Positions 8,986 through 17,674 are shown, counted from the first letter of the stretch. The stretch: DNA of 64,000 nt from Flavobacterium fluviale (GCF_003312915.1 NZ_CP030261.1:1178001-1242000); one strand, 5' to 3'. Notes: generated by a model from the sequence alone, not told the origin. Numbers and translations are program-made.

Positions 8986-10236
8986 ATGCCTTACATAAAA
9001 CCTTTTTCTTACGATGATTTTTTGACGTATAAAATCCAAGAGGGAGATACACCGGAAAGTGTAGCAGAAAAGCTAGACATTGACTTATATGCCTTAAGAA
9101 GTTATCATAATCGTTACTGTGAATCTGTTGAAGATTGTATTGGACCGACTTTTCCAAGATATCTGAAATTTCTTATTATTCAATCACAAGAAGAAAAGGA
9201 GAAAATAGATGCACATCGTGAACCTATCCAATTTTCTACTCAGAATTTCAAACTGCCTTTCCTTCCATCGCACTTAAATAAAAGATATTTGGCGATGTAT
9301 GATATTGAAAAAGGCTCCGAAAAAAATTCAATAAAGGAAGAAATTAATGTAAAGTGGCTAGCTACAGATAAAAATGGCTATTCACTTATAGAGATTGATA
9401 GAAAAGCCTTGTTTGTAAATGAAAATTACGAAAAATCGATGGCTGATGAGCTGGCTGAAAAAACTGCAAAAGTATTTTATCCCATTAAAGTTATCGTTGA
9501 TTCAAATGGAAAATGTATTGATATAAACAATTTTGATGAGATTCGAGAACGTTGGAATGATGTTAAAAAAGAAGTTCTCAAAGAATTTGAAGGTGAAGTA
9601 GTAGAAGAGCGTTTGAAAGCATTCGAATTAAAATTATGCGATAATGATATTATAAGAGAATCATTTCTAAATGATTGGTTTTTAAGAGCTTTTTTTAATG
9701 GTTTAAATGTTGAATACAAAGAAAGTTTAACAATAAATAATGTTATTGGATTTCCTATTTCTAAGAAAATTGGAGAAGTGAAATTTGAAGTTGAACAAAC
9801 TATTATGCCAAAAGTAGATCAATACAATTTGGTTAATATTACTCAAAAAGGAGTTCTTGTTGATGAGAGAAGCAAAGATGATTTTGAAAATAATTTACTT
9901 TTTCCATATGATAGTTTAGAAGAAAATAAATCTGAACAATTGGAAGCAATTTATGAAGCTTACTATTTTTTAAATCCTAATACGAATACTGTTGAAAGCC
10001 TCTTTCTAGAGTGTGAAATAAAGCTTGACATACCACAAAAAATTGCAATTACAATTTCTGGTTTGGAAGAAACAGGAAAGTTAATCCTTGATGGTAAAAT
10101 TAAGCTGCATGTACCTATGCAAAAAAAAGAACCCAGCTTATTTCGAGAATTTTTTTGGATCATAGTTCTTATCGTAACCTTGCTGTCAGTTCTAATTTGG
10201 ATATTTCTAAAACTTCAAAAACATAACTATGAGTGA
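8986..10236 (+). CDS. LysM-like tail-anchored protein of a secretion-effector island
   Basis: A 416-residue protein. Residues about 12-60 (YKIQEGDTPESVAEKLDID, then YHNRYC and a lysine/leucine strand) look like a LysM domain of the type found in phage-tail-like and type VI-associated proteins. The middle, about 320 residues, is acidic and of no family I recognise. A single hydrophobic segment (about 385-410, FWIIVLIVTLLSVLIWIFL) followed by a short basic tail suggests a C-terminal membrane anchor. It overlaps the next gene, a DUF4280 PAAR-like protein, by 8 bases, so the two are translationally linked. I infer a role in loading or docking the spike or effector. This is not shown by sequence alone. 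Confidence 0.7.
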   Translation: MPYIKPFSYDDFLTYKIQEGDTPESVAEKLDIDLYALRSYHNRYCESVEDCIGPTFPRYLKFLIIQSQEEKEKIDAHREPIQFSTQNFKLPFLPSHLNKRYLAMYDIEKGSEKNSIKEEINVKWLATDKNGYSLIEIDRKALFVNENYEKSMADELAEKTAKVFYPIKVIVDSNGKCIDINNFDEIRERWNDVKKEVLKEFEGEVVEERLKAFELKLCDNDIIRESFLNDWFLRAFFNGLNVEYKESLTINNVIGFPISKKIGEVKFEVEQTIMPKVDQYNLVNITQKGVLVDERSKDDFENNLLFPYDSLEENKSEQLEAIYEAYYFLNPNTNTVESLFLECEIKLDIPQKIAITISGLEETGKLILDGKIKLHVPMQKKEPSLFREFFWIIVLIVTLLSVLIWIFLKLQKHNYE

Positions 10237-10720
10237 TAAACATATGGTAGTTCAAGGTGCTATTTGTAAGTGTACATTGAGCGTTGAGCCGAAAACAGAC
10301 ATTTTGAAAGTAAAAACACAATCAAAGCATTATGCCAATGATAAAGACTGTGAAAAACTCCTTGCCACAACAAAAGATATTGGCAAAACATTAGAGAAAA
10401 ATACATTTGGTAAATGCAAAAAGCAGCCTTCAGGTAATGATTATTTACCCTGTCAAGTTCAAATAACAGAATGGAGAAAATTCTATGAAAAAGTTACTTT
10501 AAGTAATGAAGGAAAAATATTGCTTGAAGACAGCAGGGCAACTTGTGCAATGGGGTTACCTGATTGTATAGAAATAATTAATCATGGACAAATTGCACAG
10601 CCATCAAAACAAAACTTTGTAAAAGCCAATCCTGATGTGCAGAATAAAATTAATCCTTTGCTGGATTTAAATGCAGTTGGCAAACCAAAGTCGGATTTTA
10701 CAGGAATAGAACAAAAATAA
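10229..10720 (+). CDS. DUF4280 (PAAR-like) spike protein
   Basis: A 163-residue protein that begins VVQGAICKCTLS and continues to GNDYLPCQVQITEW and ATCAMGLPDCIEI. This cysteine-rich order matches DUF4280, a PAAR-like family found with contractile injection systems. PAAR proteins form the sharp tip that carries effectors. No obvious toxin domain is fused to it; residues after about 125 are a short tail. It overlaps the LysM-like gene upstream by 8 bases, and the OmpA-domain protein starts 2 bases downstream, so tip, presumed adaptor and presumed cargo form one operon. No sheath, tube or baseplate genes are in the window. Confidence 0.8.
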   Translation: MSDKHMVVQGAICKCTLSVEPKTDILKVKTQSKHYANDKDCEKLLATTKDIGKTLEKNTFGKCKKQPSGNDYLPCQVQITEWRKFYEKVTLSNEGKILLEDSRATCAMGLPDCIEIINHGQIAQPSKQNFVKANPDVQNKINPLLDLNAVGKPKSDFTGIEQK

Positions 10721-10722
10721 GT

Positions 10723-13572
10723 ATGGCAAGAGGAATAAAAAAAATTGAATGGACAGGGAAAGGAAAAGTAATTACAAAAGGTTCTGTTCCAAATGAAAAA
10801 GCGATAATACATGCAGATCAATTTGTAGATTTTAAAATTGCAGAATGGCATGATGGAACCAATGCAGAAGATAAAAAAAGAAATATTCTTTGGCATTTTC
10901 AAACCCATACACCTAGAGAAAGTATTCTTAAAATAAATAAGAAAGCTGAAGATACTTATAGTATAACATTACCTAAAAAGCTTTGTGGTCCCTTTGTCTA
11001 TTATTTACAGGCAAGTTTGCCCACCTTAGATTATTCAAGATCTGCCGGCTTAGTTATTAGCGGATGGTGTCAACCACGAATAGTTTCTAGTTCATGGGCA
11101 ACTGAAACAAAAGGAAAAGATGTTAGATTGTCTCACCAATTTTCTTATGGACATCCTATTTATCTTCATTTAGATACCGAAGGATTGAATGGTTATAATA
11201 ATCTAATTATTGAAGTTTATAGAAGAGTAAAAGGAGGAAACAAAGCAACAGATGACCAACAGATAAAAGTTTATACTCAAGTTCCAGTTATAAATGGTGA
11301 AATTGATATTATTTTAACAGATACAATAAGTTGGAAAAAAACAAATGAAGTAGGAGAATTCTATATTAAAGTTAAAAACCCATCGACAAAAGAATATATC
11401 AAAGACTACAATAATGATGTTTATCATGCTCGTTATCTGCGTATACAAAATAAAACTGAACTCGTTCCTACTAAAATTGAGACAGGGGTCAGTAAAGCAA
11501 AAGTACAAGGCGAGCAAAAAAAATATGAAAAAAATCCTGGAAGTTGTAGGTTTACAAAAATAGGAATTACCTATAACGAAGATTATGAGGTAATTTTTGA
11601 TGAAGGGAAATTTATTCGAAGAGCAAATCCAAATGACAATTTTGATACGCTTGAAAAAATATATTACGATTATGACAAATGGGAGATTCGTTCTGATGCA
11701 AAACCTATTTTAGATAAAGTTGCTATTTATTTAAAAGAACCGCCTTTGCTGCCAGTTGAATTGGGCGCCCATACCGATAATAGAGGAACAGATGAATACA
11801 ATATGGAATTGTCTGCCAAAAGAGCAGATTCTGTTGTAAAGTATTTAATATCAAAGGGAGTTCCCGCTTCTATAATCTCTGCAAAAGGTTACGGAAAAAC
11901 CAAACTGATTCATAAAGGAGATCATGTTTCTGAAGCACTGCATCAGGAAAACCGTAGAACGACCCTAAGATTTAAACTTTTTGAAAATGATGCAAAAGCG
12001 CTTGTTCATGATGTTATTGTGCCAAGTTATAAAAAGCCAGCTGAGGTAAGTATTACTATTAATGGACTTAGCAGAAAAGCATGTCATAAAACAAAGAATC
12101 ATTTAAATAAAATGATTTCATATCAAAGTTATGTCAAGTTAGAACCGCAAAATTTAACAGAAAATAAGACCAATGAAGTAAAAGTTAAACTTAATTCGCT
12201 GCTTCCTGATATTCCAAAAATAACTGATGTACTTTCATTTGGAGTTAAATATAGAAATAAATATCATTACTATTTAAATTCTTGTGCATATTATTCTCTT
12301 GTTGAAAATCCAACTTTTACCATAAATGCCTATCCTGATATTGTTTGGATTGCGCATTTTCAGTACAATTATACACATCATGAAGAAGAGCATGAACCTG
12401 CCAAAGCACCTTATTATTTCCATAACAAAAAGTTAGAATTAAAACAAGGTATCAAAGAAGAAATTACAGAGTTATCAAATTCTATAATTGGCAAAATAAT
12501 GAGTTTTTTTCCTGGAGGCTGGATTGTTAAAGACGTGCTTTTAAAGTATATACAAGAAAATGCCATGATTTATGACGTAGGACTGCACTCCATTTATGAC
12601 CGTGAAATTGAAAAAAGAGAAGAAGCTTTAAGCCTAAAAGGCACGGTAATAGATTTTATAAAAACAGACTCAACAACAAGATATATTGTAGCTTTTGTAA
12701 TTTATGAAATGGTCGTTGTAGGAATTGTGATTGACTTATTAATGCTTTATCTCACAAGAGGAAAAAGCGCAGAAGGTAAATTAGCAAAAATTGGAAGTAA
12801 GATTAAAAAATTATCGAAAGATTTAAAAGATGCGGGTGCCGAATTAGTGCCATCGTCAATTGCTGTAAATGCAGGAATGTATTATAAGTTAATGGCAGAT
12901 AGAAGAATGGCATTAATTCTTGAAGCCAACATAAAAGCAGATCCGTTAGTTGCCATAAACTTTGAGAGAAAATTCAATTTAAAAAGTTTGCTTTTTGATG
13001 AAGCCACAAAAAATGAAAAAAACAAAGACAAAAAAGAAACTAATAAAGCAATAAGCGAAGGTCTAGCCAAATTAGGTAAAAATGATGTAACGTTTACATT
13101 AACTATTGTTGGCGAAATAAATTTGGAGCAAAACCTCCAATTCAATTTACTTACCGAGCAGTACAGTCTGCAAGACAAGTTTTGTACCCTTGTAGAGAAG
13201 AACAAGATTGCATATACTAAAAAAATAGCAGGAAGTGTGTTGTTTGAGCATTCAGCAGATAAAAAGTTTTTTGAGTTCACGCCTTTAGAAACGCAAGTTA
13301 CAGCTTCTCTCTCTCTAAAATTGGCATGCGAATCCATTGTCATTATAGAATATGGCTATGACAAAAAAGACAACAAAGGTTTGTTTATGACCATAAAGCT
13401 TAAATTTTCAGGATTGAAAGGGACTTTTAATGCTAATGTAAAAGCTAGGATTGATGATGATGAGGGAGAGTATTCTACTAATAATGGTAGGCCTATAGAT
13501 TTTATAGTCCTAGAAGGGCATACTTTTACTTTGAGCACAATTTATCTATTCAACAACAACCAAATTGCCTAA
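10723..13572 (+). CDS. Large OmpA-domain protein, candidate secreted effector
   Basis: A 949-residue protein without a recognisable signal peptide. Residues 1-300 look like beta-rich (Ig-like) modules. Residues about 307-421 are an OmpA-type peptidoglycan-binding domain: IYYDYDKWEIRSDA, the core LGAHTDNRGTDEYN, LSAKRADSVVKYLISKG and a terminal NRRTTLRFK. Beyond it comes unrecognised sequence with one strong hydrophobic segment at about 653-678, a lysine-rich linker (about 767-785) and a beta-rich C-terminus. An internal OmpA domain without a signal peptide fits cargo delivered by a PAAR tip, with peptidoglycan as anchor or target. The activity of the C-terminal third is unknown. A membrane-active toxin is one possibility. 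Confidence 0.65.
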   Translation: MARGIKKIEWTGKGKVITKGSVPNEKAIIHADQFVDFKIAEWHDGTNAEDKKRNILWHFQTHTPRESILKINKKAEDTYSITLPKKLCGPFVYYLQASLPTLDYSRSAGLVISGWCQPRIVSSSWATETKGKDVRLSHQFSYGHPIYLHLDTEGLNGYNNLIIEVYRRVKGGNKATDDQQIKVYTQVPVINGEIDIILTDTISWKKTNEVGEFYIKVKNPSTKEYIKDYNNDVYHARYLRIQNKTELVPTKIETGVSKAKVQGEQKKYEKNPGSCRFTKIGITYNEDYEVIFDEGKFIRRANPNDNFDTLEKIYYDYDKWEIRSDAKPILDKVAIYLKEPPLLPVELGAHTDNRGTDEYNMELSAKRADSVVKYLISKGVPASIISAKGYGKTKLIHKGDHVSEALHQENRRTTLRFKLFENDAKALVHDVIVPSYKKPAEVSITINGLSRKACHKTKNHLNKMISYQSYVKLEPQNLTENKTNEVKVKLNSLLPDIPKITDVLSFGVKYRNKYHYYLNSCAYYSLVENPTFTINAYPDIVWIAHFQYNYTHHEEEHEPAKAPYYFHNKKLELKQGIKEEITELSNSIIGKIMSFFPGGWIVKDVLLKYIQENAMIYDVGLHSIYDREIEKREEALSLKGTVIDFIKTDSTTRYIVAFVIYEMVVVGIVIDLLMLYLTRGKSAEGKLAKIGSKIKKLSKDLKDAGAELVPSSIAVNAGMYYKLMADRRMALILEANIKADPLVAINFERKFNLKSLLFDEATKNEKNKDKKETNKAISEGLAKLGKNDVTFTLTIVGEINLEQNLQFNLLTEQYSLQDKFCTLVEKNKIAYTKKIAGSVLFEHSADKKFFEFTPLETQVTASLSLKLACESIVIIEYGYDKKDNKGLFMTIKLKFSGLKGTFNANVKARIDDDEGEYSTNNGRPIDFIVLEGHTFTLSTIYLFNNNQIA

Positions 13573-13582
13573 ATAAAATTAT

Positions 13583-14581
13583 ATGAAAAAATTGATCCTG
13601 ATTTTGGCAGCTCTTTTAATATTTCTGTCATGCAAAGAAAATAACACTATAAACACAAAAAAAATGAGCAACCTGACAAGTAAGAACTATATTGAAGCGA
13701 TGTTTAAGAGGATAAAGCGTTATGATTATGAACCCATGTACTATTTGAGTTATGAGCAAAATTCGTGCTTTTCCGAGGTATTGGTTAATGACATTCCCGT
13801 TTACAAAAATTTTCAAAAGGAATCCCGGGGACAAACATTCGAGATTAACAATTTTATTTTTAAGAATGGTATTCAAAAAGTGACTATTCGATTGTATCCT
13901 GCAGGCAAAATTGGGTCAGCAGATTTTTCTACCTTGGTCTTTGACACAGCTATGAAAGTAAATATAACAGAAGCTGATAATAAAAACAGAGATGCCAAAG
14001 ATAAAAAAATAGCAACGTATATTACCCCTCTTGATATAAAAGTAGATGCAGAAGGATATGAAACAACCAAATTTAAATTTACTGGTCAAAACTATTTTGA
14101 AGGCAGTTTCACCTTTAACGCCACCGTGCCATATGAATTCAATACTTTAGACCATGCACAGGATTTGAGCAAATGGAATAAGGATATACTCGAAAAAAGA
14201 GTTGTAAGTTTCTATAAAAACCAATGGAATATCCTTAATGAAAAAAGAGAGGATGATTATTTTTCATATTTGGAATTAAAGGAAAAAGAATCTTGCCAGA
14301 GTTTATTTTATGGTAAGGCTGAATTAAAGGAAACATTGGAAACCTATCTGGAACCATTTACAAATACAACTTTTAAGTTAGAACCATTAGAAAATTATAT
14401 TGTAAAGCTTTATGGCGACGGAAGAATCGTATGCTTAGAACTTAAAAGCTTAAAGCCTAAGAAGCGAGGAAAATCAGCTTTATGGGGTAGGTATAAAGAT
14501 GGAGAAACTTCTCTGATGAAATTTAGAAAATATTATTTATATATACCTGAGGGAGAAGATGAACTTAAAATTTTGAGATAG
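13583..14581 (+). CDS. Island lipoprotein 1 (candidate immunity protein, mosaic paralog)
   Basis: A 332-residue protein whose signal sequence ends in a lipobox (LIFLSCK). It is the first of three tandem paralogs behind the large OmpA-domain protein. Shared blocks include KRYDYEP, QNSCFSE, QKVTIRLYP and ITEADNK. The N-terminal half is closest to lipoprotein 2 (QKESRG, NNFIFK, TYITPLD). From about residue 172 (FTFNATVPYEF) onwards it follows lipoprotein 3 instead (NEKREDDYFSYLELKEK, IPEGEDELKILR). A periplasmic or outer-membrane lipoprotein placed downstream of an effector is typical of immunity proteins, but this role is inferred. I do not recognise the family. Confidence 0.75.
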   Translation: MKKLILILAALLIFLSCKENNTINTKKMSNLTSKNYIEAMFKRIKRYDYEPMYYLSYEQNSCFSEVLVNDIPVYKNFQKESRGQTFEINNFIFKNGIQKVTIRLYPAGKIGSADFSTLVFDTAMKVNITEADNKNRDAKDKKIATYITPLDIKVDAEGYETTKFKFTGQNYFEGSFTFNATVPYEFNTLDHAQDLSKWNKDILEKRVVSFYKNQWNILNEKREDDYFSYLELKEKESCQSLFYGKAELKETLETYLEPFTNTTFKLEPLENYIVKLYGDGRIVCLELKSLKPKKRGKSALWGRYKDGETSLMKFRKYYLYIPEGEDELKILR

Positions 14582-14585
14582 ATTT
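14531..14585 (+). repeat. 55-base direct repeat, copy 1
   Basis: These 55 bases cover the last 16 or so codons and the stop of lipoprotein 1, plus four bases beyond it. They are identical to 16509-16563 at the end of lipoprotein 3. Confidence 0.9.
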
Positions 14586-15573
14586 GATGCGAAATAATTT
14601 ATTTTTTAGTTTCCTGATGTTTTGTATGTATGCATGTTTGCAGAATACAAAAGTTATGCAGAACCCAGAAATCACAGAAAAAAATTTTATCAATAAGTTA
14701 TCATCAGAAGTAAAGCGTTATGATTATGAACCCTTGTACTATTTGAGTTATGAGCAAAATTCCTGTTTTTCAGAAATAATAAATGATATTCCTGTTAATG
14801 TAAATTTTCAGAAGGAATCCCGAGGAGAAACATTTGAGATTAACAATTTTATTTTTAAGAGCGGTACTCAAAAAGTAACTATTAGGCTATATCCTGCAGG
14901 CAAAATGGGTTCAGCAGATTTTTCTACCTTGATGAGTGATACAGATATGAAAATAGAAATAACAGAAGCTGACAATAAAAACAGGAATGCCAAAGATAAA
15001 GAAATAGCAACTTATATTACACCTCTTGATTTAAAAGTAGATGTCGAAGGATATCAAACAAGCAAATTCAAATTTACAGGAAAGCACTATTTTGAAGCCA
15101 ATTTTACATTTGAAGCGAAAGTGCCTTATAAAGTAAAGGGTTTTGACAATGCCCAAGATTTGCGTGAATGGAATAAAGAAACATTACTAAAAAAACTTGT
15201 GTCAGAATATAATGAGGTAAAAAATATTTATCAGAATAAGGAATATGACAATATAGCTAAAACATCTTATGATGGTTTAAGAAATCAATTTGTGGCCGAA
15301 TATCAAAACCGTGAACATATTAATGATGTTTGGAATATGCTTATGGAAGTTTATAAGCAACCAACATTTGAGATGCAGCAAATAGAGGATTATAAATTGA
15401 TGTTTTTTGCAGAGGGTAGGCTAGTTGCTTTGATGCAGAATTCTAAGGCCCCAAGAGTAAGAGGAAATACGGTATTATGGGCAAAATTCAACAGAGGAGA
15501 AGGAATTGAAACCTTGTTCTGTAATAGCTATTTTTATATTTCAAAAGGAGAAACAGAATTTAAAATATACTAG
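14584..15573 (+). CDS. Island lipoprotein 2 (candidate immunity protein, divergent C-terminus)
   Basis: A 329-residue paralog of its neighbours that starts 2 bases after the stop of lipoprotein 1. Its hydrophobic N-terminus leads to a CLQNTK stretch, consistent with a lipobox cysteine although less canonical than in the other two. The first 170 residues closely match lipoprotein 1 (FQKESRG, TFEINNFIFK, YPAGK, ADFSTL). From about residue 180 (KVKGFDNAQDLREWNKE onwards) the sequence departs from both paralogs and ends KGETEFKIY. Possibly it protects against a different effector variant. This is inference from the effector-immunity layout. Confidence 0.72.
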   Translation: MMRNNLFFSFLMFCMYACLQNTKVMQNPEITEKNFINKLSSEVKRYDYEPLYYLSYEQNSCFSEIINDIPVNVNFQKESRGETFEINNFIFKSGTQKVTIRLYPAGKMGSADFSTLMSDTDMKIEITEADNKNRNAKDKEIATYITPLDLKVDVEGYQTSKFKFTGKHYFEANFTFEAKVPYKVKGFDNAQDLREWNKETLLKKLVSEYNEVKNIYQNKEYDNIAKTSYDGLRNQFVAEYQNREHINDVWNMLMEVYKQPTFEMQQIEDYKLMFFAEGRLVALMQNSKAPRVRGNTVLWAKFNRGEGIETLFCNSYFYISKGETEFKIY

Positions 15574-15575
15574 AA

Positions 15576-16559
15576 ATGAGATTTTTTAAATTTATTTTTT
15601 TTGGCTTTGTGTTATGTTTTTCAGCTTGTTCTCAGAATCAGAATAAACAAATGAGCAATCTAACGAGCAAAAATTATATCGAAACCATGATGAATAGTAC
15701 TAAGCGTTATGACTATGAACCAATCTATTTTTTAACATTTGTGCAAAATTCGTGTTTTTCAGAGATTTTGGTAAACGATATTCCGATAAATAAAAATTTT
15801 AAAAAGGCATCACAAGGCTTAACGCTCGATATTAATGATTATATTTTTAAAAGTGGACCACAAAAAGTAACTATAAGATTATATCCAGTAGGTAAAATTG
15901 GTATTTTGAATCTTCCGACTTTGGTTAATAATACTGAAATGAAAATTGATATTACAGAAGCAGATAATAAAAAGAGGGATTTGAAAGGGAAGGAAATTAG
16001 CACTTACATAACACCATTAGCTACGTATGAAGCTGATGGTTATGAAAAAACGAGATTTGGAGCGACTGGAAAAGACTATTATGAAGCAACTTTTACATTT
16101 AATGCTACTGTACCGTATGAATTTAACAGTTTGGATAAAGCCCGTGATTTAAGCCAATGGAAAAAAGAAATATTAGAAGAGAAAGTGGTTGACTTCTATA
16201 AAAACCAATGGAACATAATAAATGAAAAAAGAGAAGATGATTATTTTTCTTATTTAGAATTAAAAGAGAAACAAACTTGTCAGAGTTTATTTTATAACAA
16301 AACAGAATTGCAAGAGACCTTAGAATCTTATCTAGAAGCTTTTACCATTGAAGATTATAAACTTCAGGCATTAGAAAATTATACACTCAAATTCTATGGT
16401 AACGGTAAATTAGTATGCCTAGAGCTCGCAAGTTTGGAATCTAAAATGAGAGGAAAATCTGCTCTTTGGTCAAAATTTGATGAAAATAGAACAGCAGATT
16501 TTCTAAAGTATTATTTATATATACCTGAGGGAGAAGATGAACTTAAAATTTTGAGATAG
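15576..16559 (+). CDS. Island lipoprotein 3 (candidate immunity protein)
   Basis: A 327-residue third paralog, 2 bases after lipoprotein 2. The signal sequence ends in FSACSQ, a good lipobox. It shares the family blocks KRYDYEP, QNSCFSE and QKVTIRLYP but is more diverged in the N-terminal half. Its C-terminal half pairs with lipoprotein 1. The last 55 bases are identical to the end of lipoprotein 1, including silent positions and bases past the stop, which points to recent recombination or gene conversion. It closes the operon. Decayed DNA resembling the end of the DUF5689 gene follows. Confidence 0.75.
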   Translation: MRFFKFIFFGFVLCFSACSQNQNKQMSNLTSKNYIETMMNSTKRYDYEPIYFLTFVQNSCFSEILVNDIPINKNFKKASQGLTLDINDYIFKSGPQKVTIRLYPVGKIGILNLPTLVNNTEMKIDITEADNKKRDLKGKEISTYITPLATYEADGYEKTRFGATGKDYYEATFTFNATVPYEFNSLDKARDLSQWKKEILEEKVVDFYKNQWNIINEKREDDYFSYLELKEKQTCQSLFYNKTELQETLESYLEAFTIEDYKLQALENYTLKFYGNGKLVCLELASLESKMRGKSALWSKFDENRTADFLKYYLYIPEGEDELKILR

Positions 16560-16563
16560 ATTT
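16509..16563 (+). repeat. 55-base direct repeat, copy 2
   Basis: Identical to 14531-14585. It covers the end, stop codon and four downstream bases of lipoprotein 3. Confidence 0.9.
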
Positions 16564-16582
16564 TTTTAAGATTTTTTAATTC

Positions 16583-16674
16583 ATTGTTGCATTTAATACA
16601 TGGGATCTCGAAAAGACAAAACTTTAAACGGCGCTTTTATGATCGATGATATTAAGATATTTGGAGAAAAGTAG
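16583..16674 (+). pseudogene. Remnant of the 3' end of a DUF5689 lipoprotein gene
   Basis: Bases 16603-16674 read GSRKDKTLNGAFMIDDIKIF plus GEK and a stop. Against the last 72 bases of the DUF5689 gene (8718-8789) I count 8 differences. Six are silent, counting TAG for TAA, and two change a residue (G to R, V to I). About 20 bases further upstream still align if one base is deleted, which breaks the frame. There is no start and no remaining gene upstream. It marks the right edge of the island. Confidence 0.85.
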
Positions 16675-16810
16675 GACGTAATTTTTAAATGCAAAATTAA
16701 AGAGTTGATTTTTAAAGCATTATTTAAAAGTTTGTAGTTTTTGTATTTCAAATTCCTGAAATTTAATTGAATTTTGTATTTTGGTCATCCCAAATCAATA
16801 CAAAAACAAT

Positions 16811-17674
16811 ATGAAAACCTACTTTATTGCCATCTTAATGATGGTTTTTCCATGTTTATTACATAGTCAGGACGCCGCCCCTGTTAAAATCAAACAGATT
16901 AATATTGTAAAGACAAATTACCAAAACTCTAAAGACGGTGAAATTGTAAATAAAACATTAGTTTTTAAAGATGGTAAACTTCAAACTGTTACAACTTCAG
17001 ACGTTGTGCAGCATTTCTTTTACAACAAAAATGGTTTACTGGATATGACCGTGAAGGACAAAGTTGGAAGTGACTGGAAAGAAGTCGTAAATTATACTTA
17101 TGACGCTGATAACAACATTACCAAGTTTGTCAAAAAATATCAAGAAGGACCAAATTATATTACCAAAGTCGTTTCATTTGTTTATGAAGGCGCAAGGGTA
17201 AAAGTAACTACAAAAAAGAGCACAAATCACCAAAATTTGGTAGACGATATCGAATATCTTGTTGAAAACGGAATTATTGTGAGACGTACTTCACGCGATA
17301 GAAATAAACAAATTATTGGAAAACTTGAATACATTTATGTAAACGACAACGTATCTAAACACAAAGGATTGGTTGGAGATAAAATTTCTAAAACCTATAC
17401 TTACGATGATAAAAAATCGGTTGATCAATTAATTGTTCAAAGCTTGTTTGGTGATAATTATAAAGTAATTGTACCGATGATTTCTTATCATGAAGACGAA
17501 TTTGCGTTTGAATCAATTTCATACAATAATGAAATGAATTTTAGTCCTTCGTCTACAGCTTTAGTTGCAGTAAGCAGAAAATACAAATACAACAAATTAA
17601 ACTTCCCGATTTCTTGTTCTCAAATTGAAGAAAACGGAATTGTAAAAACAGAAAAAACGTTTATTTACGAATAG
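16811..17674 (+). CDS. Secreted protein of unknown function with YD/RHS-like strands
   Basis: A 287-residue protein with a signal peptide (MKTYFIAILMMVFPCLLHSQ). The mature part repeats short beta motifs such as HFFYNKNGLLDMTV, VNYTYDADNNITKF, YKYNKLNFPISC and TFIYE. These resemble YD/RHS-type repeats common in Bacteroidota cell-surface proteins. I can give no function. The frame reaches a TTG at 16781, but the signal peptide starts at the ATG at 16811. A hairpin terminator follows the stop. Confidence 0.75.
   Translation: MKTYFIAILMMVFPCLLHSQDAAPVKIKQINIVKTNYQNSKDGEIVNKTLVFKDGKLQTVTTSDVVQHFFYNKNGLLDMTVKDKVGSDWKEVVNYTYDADNNITKFVKKYQEGPNYITKVVSFVYEGARVKVTTKKSTNHQNLVDDIEYLVENGIIVRRTSRDRNKQIIGKLEYIYVNDNVSKHKGLVGDKISKTYTYDDKKSVDQLIVQSLFGDNYKVIVPMISYHEDEFAFESISYNNEMNFSPSSTALVAVSRKYKYNKLNFPISCSQIEENGIVKTEKTFIYE

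Noticed and set aside
12882..13343. A 153-codon minus-strand frame inside the OmpA-domain gene
   Set aside because: It is opposite a well-supported long gene. The protein is low complexity and has no promoter or neighbour support.
8986..16559. A complete type VI secretion system
   Set aside because: No TssB/TssC sheath, Hcp tube, ClpV or baseplate-like genes are visible. Only tip, presumed adaptor, cargo and lipoproteins are present, so I call it an orphan module.
8718..16674. Classical integrative element with att sites
   Set aside because: The flanking 72-base copies are diverged and no integrase or recombinase gene is present, so integration by a tyrosine recombinase cannot be claimed.
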